Notes: a model not told the origin generated them from the sequence alone. A stretch of 64,000 bases of DNA from Massariosphaeria phaeospora (GCA_011032825.1 JAADJZ010000034.1:310001-374000), one strand, 5' to 3'. Numbered from the stretch's first letter, positions 1-11,479 are shown. Numbers and translations are program-made.

Positions 1-1390
1 TGGATCGAGGACGAGCAGTGTTATATGAGCGCGTCGGTGTGGGGGAAAACGAACATGGGAGTTGGAATTATCATGGGAAGACGGTGTGGGCCGGGTAGCT
101 AGGAGCGGGTGTAGATTGGTATGGGCTTTCATATGGGTTACAGATAGAAGGAAAGAAGCGCTTGTTTGTTTGCTGACTGGGTTAGTTGTCTATAGAATCG
201 ACATTGATTTGCATACTTGCAATTACGATACCGTATCTACAAACTGCCCTTTCAGCGGCAAACCCCAATCGAGTCTGCAGCACACACAGAGTAGTGGACG
301 GTTCGAGGGACTTGTTACCGCCCCCAATAAGGAGCTGGCAACAACGAAGTTACTTTTCATGCGGAAAAAGCTCAGATGTAGAAACATTGCTTATTCAAGG
401 TAGCCGTCTTTTTTTTGAAGAGAATTCTTCAAGTCGGAAGGTGTTTTCTTCGGTTTAAAGGTGTTTTCTTGGGCTTCAAATCAACGCTTTTTGGCCTTGC
501 GAGTGGCTTCAACTATGTGGCACTTGAATCGTGAACAAGGCCTTCTTGGGCTGCGCGGTAAAAGCCCCCAATTCAAGGCCAAATATCTCCCCTTTTAGAA
601 TATGCTAATGCACCCAACGCCGCATCTCGTTCGCACCTCCACGTTACATCGGTCACTATGAGTACTAGTTCACTCGCGCTCTTGCACTCTCGTACACTCG
701 CTCGCGACACACAAGCCGGTGACTGCCGAGATCTATCCAAGGCACCCCAGTCACGCCATGTCCTCTCGTGTTGGCAATATTCCGTGCATATGTAGGATGA
801 TGCAAATAGACCTGCGCGAGAAAGCGGGCGTGAGGATGGCTTTGAGAAGCTTTGCCAAGTAAGTAGTGTCATAAGAAAATATAGGGCGTCTGCGTGCTGG
901 AAGTATGTATGTGCGTTTGCGTTTGAGAAGAAAAAGAGCGGTATGCCTGAAAGGGCTGTACGTCAAGAAAGCAAAACAAGGGTGGTAGGTATCCGACGGA
1001 TGGTGGATAATTGGTACCTAACCAGGACTCTTCGCCCCCCAGATGTAAGTAGTAAGAGCATAAAAAATCAGAACACTCGATTATCATCACGTCACCGAAC
1101 CAAGGTAGCTGTGCAAAAAGTATGTACTCGAATTGCCAGCTGCACGGCCTAGACAGCGCGAGATGCAGACAGGGTATATACAATGCGTATTGGGGGACAA
1201 GACGACCTTCTCATTAACAGTACGCAGCGCTCCATTAGAACAACGAATGCCACAAGAACGCAACAACTCGCGCGCAGTCGGTCCCTCACAAAACATCCAC
1301 AGGCGAGCGCATAGCCGTCGTGCTCCTCATCCCCGAACAACCAACTTCAGAGATTTCCAGATCTCCTACCAATAGCTAGCAGACAGAAAT
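1..1390. other. Gene-poor left flank
   Basis: No open frame here has a recognisable domain, codon pattern or splice structure that I can defend. All frames are short and overlap on both strands. It probably holds the downstream flank of the GPI-protein gene and the flank of a gene beyond the left edge. Confidence 0.5.
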
Positions 1391-1857
1391 CTACAAGAAG
1401 AAAGCGGCAAACGCGCCAACACCAGCGACCATGCCGCCGATCTGGGCGTGCGAGGCAGCGCCAGTGAACTCCGGGAGAGTGGACGAGGTTGGGTAGGCGC
1501 CAGTGCCGGAGGGAGCACCGGAGGCAGGAGCAGTGCCGATGGGGACGGGCACGCTGGGCACACCCGGAACGCCAGGAACGTCGGGGACACCGGTGCCGGA
1601 GGGACCGGGAACGGCCTCCACGGAGCTGGACGGGTAAGGGGCGATGGCGGTGGGGTAGAGGACCGAGGTGGGAGCGACGGTGCCGGGCAGTGTGGGCATG
1701 TGCTGGGTGACGGTGACGGTGACGACGGCGCAGGTTTCTGGGGAGGAGTTAGTGTGATGTTGGTGTTGGTATGTTGGGGTGCATGGCGCAGTGACATACC
1801 CGAAGTGTGGGCAGCAACGGCAGCGACGAAAGCAGCGGCGATGGCGAAGAACTTCAT
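1391..1857 (-). CDS. Small GPI-anchored secreted cell-wall protein
   Basis: The model has two exons, 1857-1800 and 1737-1391, joined across a 62-nt intron (donor GTATGT, branch-like CTAAC, acceptor CAG). It gives about 134 residues. The first 16 residues (MKFFAIAAAFVAAVAA) are a clear signal peptide. A short conserved-looking segment TCAVVTVTVTQ follows, then a Pro/Gly/Ser/Thr/Val-rich stretch with VPGVPGVPSVPVP-type repeats. The C-terminal hydrophobic tail (GGMVAGVGAFAAFFL) after a small-residue region fits a GPI-attachment signal. The frame upstream of the signal peptide is open but lacks coding character, so I start at the ATG at 1857. A TATAAA lies about 200 bp upstream. The role is probably structural or in surface interaction, an inference from architecture only; I do not recognise a named family. 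Confidence 0.8.
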
Positions 1858-2060
1858 GATGATGGTTGATTTGGTTTGGTTTGGTTTTGGTGGGTAGTTG
1901 TTTAGGTGGTGATAGCGGGAGACGTAGGTAGACAAAGGTCGAAAAGAGTGTGGTACTTGATAAAGCGAGTGGGCAAAGAGTGGCTACAGCTGTAAAAGAC
2001 TGTGGATTAGATCGTAGGATAATGAGGGAAAGAAGAGAGAGTTGGCGGCGAGGCTGTCCG

Positions 2061-2066
2061 TTTATA
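2061..2066 (-). promoter_or_regulatory. TATA box of GPI-protein gene
   Basis: TATAAA on the minus strand, about 204 bp upstream of the ATG at 1857. Position and orientation fit a core promoter element with a leader of over 150 nt. No other evidence. Confidence 0.35.
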
Positions 2067-3437
2067 TCTGTCTCTTGAGATTTGGATGTGCCGCCGCACA
2101 GAGCCTCGCCTCCCATCCGCTTCCTAACTGACGACGTGCCGTGCAATTCGGTCAACAATTCTCCGTGCCGTGCATTAGCAGAAGTGCTAGCAGCACAGAT
2201 CCTCCTTGTTACCCACATGCCCCATCCATCAAATCAAATGATAACGGTAATTTGCGTCTAGGGATGATCGCGACCGATTTCCTCGTTGTAATTAGATACT
2301 CGATTTCTGATTGGTCGGTCCCCCTGCAAGACCCTGGGCGTCTTTAACGCGTCGAGGAAGTTGTGCAAGTCGAGCTTAACGCTCCATGAAAGGCCCTTGG
2401 CGCAGACGACTTCGAGGAGAAACCAACACGCTCAACGCATGCAACGGTGCCAGCGAGATTGCAGATTTGCAGCCAAGCTATCAATAGACGGCAGAGGCCT
2501 GCTTCTGTGCGCGCATCCTCCTTTCCGCTGCCCCTGGCGCTAGGCGAAAGCTGGACAGTGCCCACGTGATAGCCAACGAAGTTCGAAACAGCCGGAGGAG
2601 ATGATCTTCATCTTGAAGGATTCTGCCAAATGATAGCGACAGACGTCATGTTCCGAAACAGACTTCATTCTGCGCAGATTGTTGGGCGTTGTTTCGCGCG
2701 CATCGGCGCTGCGCGAAATTGATTAATGATTTCTTGGACGCGGGAGCTGTGCGATAGGATGGATTGCGTGCATTGTTGTCGTTGCACTGGATGGTTGGTT
2801 ATGGGAGGCCTCTTCGCCTGGCCGGGCCGCGTAGGCATTCCATGGTCATCGGTGACGGAGGTGGCGAGCTGCGAAGAAACGGTGAGGTTGGCTTGGCCGC
2901 TACAAATGCACTGCAATCTGGCAGGTGTGAGGATCCATCGCCTCGCTCATCAGACGGCCCCTTATTGTCTCCGTGTCTGTCTCTCCTCATGTGCTTGGCT
3001 GTGCGGTGCTGCGCCGCTGGACTTCGCGACTGTTTCGCAACGGACAGGTTGTGGGGCATGTCGCAAGTTTTCCGACGAGAGCGCGACAACGAGGGAAGGG
3101 AAGTCGTCAACTTATACTGCGGACCGGAGTGTGCTTACATATGTACTGTTTCTATTCTGACGTCGATGCTGACTCGGGGGCGAAGGGCCTCCATTTCGTA
3201 TTCGCTAGTCGGAGGAAACCGCATGAAGAAATGGGGCATTGCTGGTAAAGAACGCCAGATGCGATCGCTCGAAACTATGGTTCGGGATGTTGAACATTTG
3301 AAGGCATGAAAGCACACAGGACATCGACTTGCCGGCTAGACTCGATATCTATGCAGATGACTGACCCCAACCAAATCCGCTGCAACGCCAAACACCACAG
3401 TCGTGCAGAACTCTTACAGTCGTGACAATCAACGTAA
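2067..3437. other. Intergenic region, GPI-protein promoter and SEC6 3' flank
   Basis: About 1.37 kb without a defensible gene. Several overlapping open frames on the plus strand (2726-3309) are Cys/Trp-rich and look like chance frames. The length suggests an extended promoter for the GPI-anchored protein gene. Confidence 0.45.
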
Positions 3438-5726
3438 CTAACATTTCACTTTGCTCATGATGGTCTCCATACCCCTCTCCACCTCGACTTCCGCGGCCTT
3501 CGCTTTCACGCCGTGCAGCATGCTACGCTCGTAATCGTCTCTGGACTTCAGAGCCGCCTCAACCCAGGCCATCGGAACGTCCCAGTACTGGACTTTAATC
3601 TCCTCGTAAAGGAACGGTATCTGGCTCTTCTCTGTGCTTAATAGTTGACTGAGGTAGTTGACAGCTCGGAATTTCTCTTTGACTTCCGGACCACTGGGGT
3701 ACTTGTTGAAGAACTCGAGCGCTGTGATGACATCGTCTTTCATCTTGTCCAGGAACGGATCTGAGCGGCGGAACTTCGCGCCCTTGTTGCGCACGGCGCT
3801 TAGATACCCGGCGATGAGCTGCTCTGCAAATTCGATAATCAGAATCTCGCGTAGCGTAGCGTGGAATAGAGTGTTATAGTCGCCCAGGTAATCGGACAAG
3901 GTATTGACGATGGCACTCATTCCTCTGTTTGCGTACCAAGTCTGTGTGAAGAATTCCGCCATGGTTGAGCGGAAGTCGATCACGAAGATGGAGGTGCAGA
4001 ACGTTTGGATACATTTTGTAGCAAGATCGACGTAAGCGAACCGCAGAGTTTCAGTCTGCGTGGCAATGTTGGGAGCATAGGCAGGAGAGACGAGGGGCTC
4101 GATTTCTCGCTCGAACGAAGTCAAGTATGACTGCTGTCCGCCAACAACGTCTATCTCGCTTTCATCGATACAAAGGATTTGATCGTTCGCGATTGACACG
4201 AGCCAGTCTTGGAACGGGACTAAGCCATCGAGGTCGGCATTGGGTGAGATATACTTTGTCAGTTCCTCTTCTACAATTGATTGCCACATCCGTTGACGGG
4301 CGGTAAGTGCCCGGAACATAGATTCAATGACGCCCTCAGCAACATCGGTGCGATCACTACTCGCGGCCACGAAGAGTTGCTCCCGTAACATGCGCCACAT
4401 GTCTCCCAGCGTTTTCGTCTGGAAAATTCCGTCCACGTTCTTCTCGATGGCATCGGCGTCTTGATCCAAAAAGCTCCTCTTGTCTGTTGCTGCCATGCGA
4501 TCCATCCATTCCTCAACCGCCTTGACAATAATCTGCCTGTAATCCCGCACGAGCTCGGCTGCCCGGTTGTCGATAAGATGTGGTTCAAGCTCTTCTTCTG
4601 GTATACTCAACTTTTGCATTTTGGAGTAGTATTTGTCCGCCCAGTTGATGATGGCTAGTAGCTGTGGGGGTCTGAGGCTTTCATCGTCGATCTGTTCGAC
4701 CAACCAGTCGTGCATTTGCTTGTGGTAGATGCTGGAGTAGGTCCGGAATATCCTCCATTTCTTAGGCATCAGAGACTGCATGCCCAGCTTGACAGTGTTC
4801 AAGTTGTTGAAGTACCACTTGAAATACTTTTCAAGCTTCTCTGGATCGTCCTGGAATTTCTCGTTTGTTTCTCCAAGGTGCTCCTGGCAGACGAATTCAA
4901 TTGCTTTGAGGAACTTCTCTTTATAACCACGCAGCTCCTTGGGTCCCGCAGCGATCGACTTAAATCGTGAGGCGAGGTCTTTGTATTCACGTTGTGCGTC
5001 TTGAAGGGCTTTCGCCTTCTTGTCCGCCTTTTCCTCTTCTTCGATGACTAGAGCCAGCCTCACTACCATGCCATCATTGCCCGACTGCACTAGCTCGATG
5101 AGGTTCATGCAGGCTTCCCCGATATGCTTGTTGAACCATTCGATAACATCGTCGAGCCGAAGGAATAGATCTTGTACTGTGACGCCGGACTCAAGCGCAA
5201 GATTGTCCATGAGCTCGGTCGATGCATCCTCGGAGCCCTTGATCTGCTCCATGGCTTTGTCGCGCACATCTCGCAGTTGCGTTAGGCCGTAGTGGATCTC
5301 GAGTAGATTCGGCTGGTTGGCGGGGTCCTCGTCGTCCTGGCTGAGGAGGAACTCGAGACCTCCAAGCCGCTCCTCGAAGGTCTCGATGTCCCGCTTCATC
5401 TGCTCGACCTGTTCGAAGTTCCGATGTGTAGCTGCGACCAGATTGATATGCGGGAAGTCATCGATCATGTTCTGGGCCTCGGCGCACAGCTTGTCTATCT
5501 TCATCATCTCTTCCTTGATCAGATTGACGGTACGCTGGCCATCGGTGATGCTATTCATGCCCGCCTGCGTCACCTCCAGCTGATCGCGCAGGCCATGGCG
5601 TAGCTGGCCATCGACGGCAGCCTTCTTGCGCAGGAATTCGGCTTTGAGGGCGGGGATCTTGTCGAGGTCCTCGGGGTGCCGGAGTAGCTCGGCGAGCTTA
5701 AGCGTAGCAGACTCAACATCGTTCAT
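3438..5726 (-). CDS. SEC6: Exocyst complex subunit Sec6
   Basis: A single uninterrupted exon of 762 codons. The protein starts MNDVESATLKLAELLRHPED and is a helical rod of the Sec6 family throughout, including an N-terminal coiled-coil segment (about residues 20-130). Length matches fungal Sec6 (roughly 750-800). Sec6 is a core subunit of the octameric exocyst, which tethers post-Golgi vesicles to the plasma membrane at growth sites; in fungi this means the hyphal tip, septa and bud-like structures. The open frame extends 52 codons upstream of 5726, but that extension is Pro/Arg/Thr-rich and unlike the family start, so I choose the internal ATG. The gene diverges from DPH3 with about 560 bp between the starts. 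Confidence 0.93.
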   Translation of the reverse strand: MNDVESATLKLAELLRHPEDLDKIPALKAEFLRKKAAVDGQLRHGLRDQLEVTQAGMNSITDGQRTVNLIKEEMMKIDKLCAEAQNMIDDFPHINLVAATHRNFEQVEQMKRDIETFEERLGGLEFLLSQDDEDPANQPNLLEIHYGLTQLRDVRDKAMEQIKGSEDASTELMDNLALESGVTVQDLFLRLDDVIEWFNKHIGEACMNLIELVQSGNDGMVVRLALVIEEEEKADKKAKALQDAQREYKDLASRFKSIAAGPKELRGYKEKFLKAIEFVCQEHLGETNEKFQDDPEKLEKYFKWYFNNLNTVKLGMQSLMPKKWRIFRTYSSIYHKQMHDWLVEQIDDESLRPPQLLAIINWADKYYSKMQKLSIPEEELEPHLIDNRAAELVRDYRQIIVKAVEEWMDRMAATDKRSFLDQDADAIEKNVDGIFQTKTLGDMWRMLREQLFVAASSDRTDVAEGVIESMFRALTARQRMWQSIVEEELTKYISPNADLDGLVPFQDWLVSIANDQILCIDESEIDVVGGQQSYLTSFEREIEPLVSPAYAPNIATQTETLRFAYVDLATKCIQTFCTSIFVIDFRSTMAEFFTQTWYANRGMSAIVNTLSDYLGDYNTLFHATLREILIIEFAEQLIAGYLSAVRNKGAKFRRSDPFLDKMKDDVITALEFFNKYPSGPEVKEKFRAVNYLSQLLSTEKSQIPFLYEEIKVQYWDVPMAWVEAALKSRDDYERSMLHGVKAKAAEVEVERGMETIMSKVKC

Positions 5727-6290
5727 GGTTCTGTGGCAGCGGTCGTTTCGGGGTGAGTGCCCATTATCGGGCGGGCGAGCGAGCGATAGTCGTGGTCCGG
5801 CTGGCGTCGTTTGTGGTTGTGAAGTGGCAGCTGCATCAGTGAAGACGTGGACGTGGACCCTTGGCTTGGCGGAGACACCCACGCAATGATCTTACGTAAG
5901 CAACTTTACCCCAATCCTATAATAACATCCTCATTTACAAAAGCTATCGTATATTCCGTACGGAATATCAGAGTGCGTTAACAGAATGGTAGTGAGACTA
6001 GGTGGCTGGCTGATCGGAAATGCCCGCGCGAAGTCCGCAACGCTTTTGCGATGATGTGGGTAGTACAAGCAAGGCCTATAATCCTTTAAGATAAATGTAT
6101 ATTCTATAAAGGCTTGTTGTAACTATACAACATAAGAAGTAATGCACATTGCTCCAGCGTGTGGGAATAGCTAGCCAATCAGAAACGTGAAGATATATTT
6201 CTGCCAGGCTGCCCCGCAAAGTCCGCCACACTCCAAAGACTCACTCCCCACTGCGCGCCACGCTTCCTGCGAAATCACCACGCGCCCAAG
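5727..6290. other. Divergent SEC6/DPH3 promoter region
   Basis: 564 bp between two divergent starts. It contains an 18-bp perfect palindrome at 5951-5968, listed separately. I see no further gene. Confidence 0.5.
5951..5968. promoter_or_regulatory. 18-bp perfect palindrome with CCG-TA-CGG core
   Basis: ATATTCCGTACGGAATAT is identical to its reverse complement. The core is an everted CCG/CGG pair with 2-bp spacing, the kind of half-site arrangement bound by fungal Zn2Cys6 dimers. It lies between divergent SEC6 and DPH3. Regulatory function is inferred from symmetry and position only. Confidence 0.35.
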
Positions 6291-6598
6291 ATGGCGGACG
6301 AAGAACTGAACTTGTACGACCAAATCGAGATCGAAGACTGCTTCTACGACGAAACCCTCCAAATCTACCACCACCCGTGTCCCTGTGGCGACCGCTTCGA
6401 AATCTCCATTGGCGACATGCGGGACGGCGAAGATATTGCGCGCTGCCCCAGCTGTAGCCTGATGATACGAATAATATTTGACGCGGTATGCACTACAGAT
6501 CGACACAGCAAGGACAGCTTCATCTAATTATCATGTAGGCCGATTTACCGAAAGAGAAGACTAAAGAAGCCCCGAAGGCAGCTCCTATTGCCGCCTAG
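6291..6598 (+). CDS. DPH3: Diphthamide biosynthesis protein 3 (CSL zinc finger)
   Basis: Two exons, 6291-6485 and 6539-6598, with a 53-nt intron (GTATGC to TAG) in phase 0, giving 84 residues. The protein is almost entirely a CSL-type zinc finger. Four cysteines (C30 and C32 in HHPCPCGDRF, C52 and C55 in CPSCSL) are placed as in the family, and a Lys/Ala-rich tail follows. Dph3 carries electrons via iron to the Dph1-Dph2 radical enzyme in the first step of diphthamide synthesis on elongation factor 2. In yeast it also works with Elongator in tRNA wobble-uridine modification. Length matches the family (about 82). Without splicing, translation would add 13 unrelated residues, so the intron is needed. 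Confidence 0.93.
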
Positions 6599-6916
6599 AC
6601 TCCTCCGTTCGATAAAAACCTCCGTCTACGTTTAGGGTTCTGTCATGCATATATATGGCGTTGCATCTGAGGGCGTTCGCTCGCTTTGGAAATTTGACAA
6701 TCTAGAACTGCAGCAGGGCATTGCTGTCAAGGGCATCCCTTCACTTCAGGACATACCCTGGACGCTGTAGTCTACAAGAAGAAGACGATGTTGAACTTGA
6801 TTGTATAGAGCAACGGAGACAACCATATGCTACTTTTCATCCGCGGGGACCCTGGCTTTTGTTCCTTACTGCCGATACTGCCGTTCTGCAAATACAGTCC
6901 GACAACCACCGAAGAA
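6599..6916. other. Convergent DPH3/frataxin 3' flanks
   Basis: About 320 bp between two converging gene ends. No gene or obvious hairpin terminator seen. Confidence 0.5.
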
Positions 6917-7599
6917 TTACTGGGGAACACTGTCGTCCACGCTTAGTTCCACTCCAAGCTCCTTCCTGATGATGTCACTAAGAGAAGTGCTATCTCTCAG
7001 GTATATCCAGTCCCCGACGCCAGCTCCTTCCTTCTGGTGCATGGATTCTCCGACGACAACCCAGTCGAAGCGAAATGGACCAGAGATGGGTGAGCTGAGC
7101 CAAATTTGCTTGTTGTTGGGCTGTTTGTTGATAACGTATTCACCGACGGATCCAGCGGAAATTTGGAGGACGCCCGCCTGTTGCGTGATTAGCTATTGTT
7201 ATATCAAGGTCGGCGGGCGACACGTACCGAATACTCAACGTCCAAGTCTGGGCGCTTTTCCTGCGCTGCTTCCAGCTTGTTCACCAATTCTTCCAGATAG
7301 GCGTCGGCTCGCTCGTGGTACTCGGCGCTTGAGATGTCGGTGGGAACAGTGGGTTGCTCTGATGCCTGGACGTCCGGGGGTGGCGGGTTGTCAGACTCAG
7401 GCATGATGCCAATACCGTATGCCGTTGAAGCGTGAAAGGTCCGGATGGAAGTGCTGGGAGCGACATTGGAACGAAGTATGGCTGGGACTACTGAAGCTCT
7501 GGGAATGATGCAATTGGTGGGAGTCTGCGAGCGTACTGAGACGCGAATGGTACGGCGAAGGCCCGCACGGCCGACGCGAGATAGCGAATTCAAAGACAT
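6917..7599 (-). CDS. YFH1: Mitochondrial frataxin homolog
   Basis: Two exons, 7599-7228 and 7177-6917, joined in phase 0 across a 50-nt intron (GTACGT to CAG); 210 residues. The N-terminus is rich in Arg and Ser with few acidic residues ([18 protein letters not shown]), a typical mitochondrial targeting sequence. The frataxin fold starts near residue 93 with an acidic helix ([18 protein letters not shown]) followed by DLDVEYS. The second exon supplies the beta strands with [15 protein letters not shown] and GPFRFDW, all family hallmarks. Frataxin works in the mitochondrial matrix in iron-sulfur cluster assembly, binding the Nfs1-Isu1 complex. The gene diverges from AP-3 sigma with about 230 bp between starts. 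Confidence 0.95.
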
Positions 7600-7832
7600 T
7601 GATGAAGTGTGGTGATGAAGTGGGGACCCGGGAGGAGACGGTGTTGCTGTGTTGCTGTGTTGATGTGTTGATGTGGAGAGTGGGTGTGACGTACTCGCAC
7701 CCCCAGCAGGGAGAGTAGAGAGCTCTCAATTGAGCTCGGGCCACTGCACCCCCGCAATTCCGCAACCTCCTGCGCCGGCGGAAGCCAAGAAGCAGAAACA
7801 CCACACCGGCAGCTCGACGACTCTCCCACAGC

Positions 7833-8496
7833 ATGATCAACGCCGTTCTCGTCTTCAACAATGCGGGCCAGCCGCGGCTCACCAAGTTCTACACTCAGCT
7901 CGTATGTCGTCATCTATGCTGCTCGATGAACGGTGCTTATTTTGTTCAGGAAACCAGCGTGCAGCAAAGGTTGATATCAGAGATCTTCACCCTTGTCGCC
8001 AACCGTCCGAATTCAGCATGTAACTTCCTGCCGTACGATCTCGCTCACAAGCCTGTATCACGACAAGACCCCTAATCTACTTAGCCTCCCACCGCTGCTC
8101 GCAAGCAGCAGCAAATCCTCCACCCCCACCACCCCGCACAACGACATGCCCTCTCTCGTTACCTACCGCCACTACGCGACTCTCTACTTCATCGTTATAT
8201 CGACCTCCACCGAATCGCCACTTGCCTTGCTCGACTTTATCCAAGTCTTTGTCCAGGCCCTTGACGGTCTTTTCGAGAACGTATGCGAGTTAGATCTGAT
8301 CTTCAACTTCGAGACACTACACGCCACGCTAGGCGAGATGATCGTTGGAGGAGTTGTTATCGAGACACAGTTAGAAAAGGTAGTCGAGGGTGTGAAGGCC
8401 CAGGGCAAGGTGGCGAAGAGACCGGTCAACGAGGGTAAGGGTGGCTTGAGCCTCGCAGGCTTTGGTAGAGGTGATGGCGTGTGGGCTGGCCGGTGA
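7833..8496 (+). CDS. APS3: AP-3 adaptor complex sigma subunit
   Basis: Three exons: 7833-7901, 7950-8032 and 8085-8496. The introns are 48 nt (GTATGT to CAG) and 52 nt (GTACGA to TAG); the protein has 187 residues. The start MINAVLVFNNAGQPRLTKFY is the sigma-subunit signature, followed by ETSVQQRLISEIF, the core strands YRHYATLYFIV and helices through NFETLHATLGEMIVGG. AP-3 sorts cargo from Golgi or endosome to the vacuole. A Ser/Thr/Pro-rich insert (LASSSKSSTPTTPHND) sits between the first strands and YRHYATLYF, as in other filamentous fungi. The C-terminal tail past residue 165 is Gly/Lys-rich and variable. Confidence 0.94.
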
Positions 8497-9708
8497 AGGG
8501 CTGAAGTACCTTATCAGTCCTGCTCATCGGAGTGTTTAGCCAGGCCTGGCGTTCGATGGAACATACCGGAACTGGCATGGAAAATCACTCTCGACGGAGA
8601 ACATGCGCCGAACTGCGCGCTCAGGCGTAGCAACCTCGAGCAACCACAACCCATCGTCCACGACTAGATATACCAAAGTCGAAAGGTATCAGTACCTGAA
8701 AAGCTTCCTAGCGCGGTTGACTATGTTGAAGAATACATCTGCCTCGCGATCCTGCAGATGAAGGCAGCATTGAAGGCTATACGAGCGGTCTCAATTGGCA
8801 AGGCCGACGCCATGCGGTTGCAGAGAGATCTGGTTACCGCTTGGTTGTTTTCGTTGTTCAACATCAGAGTTTTCCTCTCAGTGATGTTATCCTATGCTTA
8901 CTATCCAGATTCATGATGCTCAAATCTTTTTCCGTGTTCTCATTTTGTCTCACGCATTTATGTCTCGTCTGCGTTTCTTACTTCGGCCAGCACAATTACG
9001 CCAGCTCGATACACGTTATCGCTGACCTGTTACTCGTTATCTCCAGCAACAATGGAGATTTCAACGGCAACCATGCTTCATCAGTTCAAGCATGGCGAAC
9101 TTCACATCAAGCTATCTAAAATAAGAATCAGTAGACCTACGAATGCAATACCGAGTTTGCAGCAATAAACCTTGTAGGCAACGGAACTCATTTATTCAAC
9201 CACTACCGGTCAACCCCATTGTCTGTTTATATTGCAGTTTGTGGGGACACAGCAATGTCGCTCGTAGTTCACGTGTTGCGTCGATATTCTCATCAACGAA
9301 GATAACCGATGGGCCGGGTAAATGGCTCGACTTTAATATATTTCATTTGTTCCATTTCGCCTTGAGACGTTGCCCCATCGAGTGTGGCAAGTCGTACTAC
9401 GCAATTACGTTCTCTTTCGCAAATTAAAATGAGTGGTCCAGCCGCGAATCATGGTGGGGTGCGCCTTGTTTCACATACCAAGACCGACAGTGTGGGGATG
9501 CATACACTTTAATTGAACTTCGAGTCAGGGCATTCCACCACTCAGACCATCGGATTCTTACTAGGAAGCTCAAGTATGCTCGCATATGGTTACCATTCCC
9601 TTCAACCGCAGGCCCACAATGCCGCTACGCATCGATATAAGACCACACTTCCCGCACGAGTCTTGGTAGGCCATCTCTAGAGCTTCAATCAAGCGCTAAC
9701 CTGCCACC
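8497..9708. other. Intergenic region with a short unexplained open stretch
   Basis: About 1.2 kb. A frame with no early ATG stays open from about 8668 to 8910 and reads like protein (VDYVEEYICLAILQMKAALK; later LQRDLVTAWLFSLFN). It could be an exon of an unrecognised small gene or a relic. The rest (8910-9630) is relatively AT-rich with no supported gene and probably includes the esterase promoter. Confidence 0.4.
9636..9641 (+). promoter_or_regulatory. TATA-like element of esterase gene
   Basis: TATAAG 73 bp upstream of the esterase ATG at 9709, in the right orientation for a core promoter. Based on position only. Confidence 0.35.
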
Positions 9709-10660
9709 ATGCGTTTCCTCTCGATTCTCGCAAACTACCTGTCGGTAGTCTCCGCCAGCACCCTCGGCAAGCGTGCCCCTACCCCAGGCTCGCTCTCCCA
9801 AGTAACATCTTTCGGAAACGCCCCCACCAAGGCCGCCTTCTACATCTACGTGCCCAAGAAGCTCGCCGCGTCTCCCGGAATTATCGTTGCCGTTCATTAC
9901 TGCTCCGGTACCGCCCAGGCGTACTTCAACGGCTCGCCCTACAAGACTCTTGCTGAGCAGTACGGCTTCATCGTCATCTACCCCAGCTCGCCTCACTCTG
10001 GAACCTGCTGGGATGTCAGCTCTAAGGCGACTCTTAGCCACGAGGGCGGTGGCGATTCCCACACCATTGCCAATATGGTGAAGTGGACCGTTACCGAGTA
10101 CAAGGCCGACACGTCCAAGGTCTTCGTAACGGGAACCTCATCCGGAGGCATGATGACCGTAAGCCCCACCCCCATCTTCATTCAACCGCTCACACTAACA
10201 CTTCCAGAACGTCCTCGCAGCCACCTACCCCGACGTCTTCAAAGCCGGCATCGTCTACTCGGGCGTAGGCGCCGGCTGCTTCGCGTCCTCCGCCGGCGGC
10301 GTCGCCGCCTGGAACAACTCGTGCGCCAACGGCCAATCGACCGCCACCCCGCAAAAATGGGCCCAAGTCGTCTTCGACATGTACAAAGGCTACAACGGCA
10401 CGCGCCCGAAAATGCAAGTCTACCACGGCTCGGCGGACGCGACGCTGCGGCCGCAGAACTACCAGGAGACGATGAAGCAGTGGGCTGGCGTCTTTGGGTA
10501 TAATTATGATAAGCCAGAGAGCACCAAGAGCAATGATCCGCAGAGCGGGTATACGCGCACGGTGTATGGACCCAGCGTTGAGGGCATTTATGCGCAGGGC
10601 GTGGGGCATAGTGTGAATATAAGGGGGGCGGATGATATGAAGTATTTTGGGTTTACGTAG
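9709..10660 (+). CDS. Secreted acetylxylan/feruloyl esterase, CE1 (PHB depolymerase-like)
   Basis: Two exons, 9709-10158 and 10208-10660, with a 49-nt phase-0 intron (GTAAGC to CAG); 300 residues. It has a signal peptide (MRFLSILANYLSVVSA) and a KR dipeptide near residue 22 that may be a Kex2 site. The alpha/beta hydrolase core carries the nucleophile in GTSSGGMM near residue 146, a likely acid in GSADATLRP and a likely catalytic His in GVGHSVN. The family (Esterase_phd/CE1) removes acetyl or feruloyl groups from xylan. The best functional match is an AxeA-type acetylxylan esterase. No carbohydrate-binding module is attached. Exact substrate is inferred. Confidence 0.9.
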
Positions 10661-11479
10661 GGTGAGGTGGTGTGAAGAGGATGGATGGGTGGTGGGGGAA
10701 GGGGAGGGTGGAAGCGGTGAAGTGAAGTCTGGTTTTTCATGGTACATAGGTAGTGCATGCACCGCTTGCAGCAGGAGTTCTGAATATGTACATGTTCATC
10801 AAAGTGCCCGGTGGCGTATCTATCAGGATCCTCGTTCCCCTTGCTAATCAAGTTTATTTACATTGTTGCCCTTTGGACCAATTACGGCGTATCATTGGTC
10901 TGCATGGCATACAGCTCAGGTCAGTTTATTGCAGTTGGTTCGGCGAACGACATATGCAACATCGCTGCGCGGCGTGGAGTCGCTGTCTGTCTCCAACGTC
11001 TACAACCCTCGTCAAGTCACCCAAATCCAATCGATCGATCCATCACCCTGACCTTCGTGACGCGAAACTACATTCCTTTCCTGAGGCTGGAATTTCAAGA
11101 AACATGGTTCACTGATGGAGAAGCGTGTCGCAACGGCGTCATTTCCTCAGCGGGAGTTGTTGCCGTGACCAGCAGAATTGCGCGCGTGGTGGGGAGACGT
11201 GGATGTAGGGAGTCACGGTGAAACGGGTACGTACTATTAGCAGCAGAGATATGAGGAAGATGAGAAACGTGTAGTGGATAAGTTGTGAGTGATTGAGTGT
11301 ATCAGCGTGATATGAGGATATGCTTGTGTTACTCTCCGCGGGTAGATTCATGACATGATAAGGCAAGAAGACATCGATATAACATGGAGACCAACTAGAT
11401 TGGTGCTATTTGCGACGCTGGCTGAGTACCTCCGAGTGTACTCCGCTCTCTGCATTGGTCCCCTCCGTATAACCAACGC
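10661..11479. other. Intergenic region between esterase and relic zone
   Basis: About 820 bp. I see no domain-like frame or structured repeat. Confidence 0.45.

Noticed and set aside
1391..2218. A 275-codon continuous reading of the GPI-protein locus
   Set aside because: It reads through upstream leader and intron and lacks a signal peptide; the spliced model gives a proper one.
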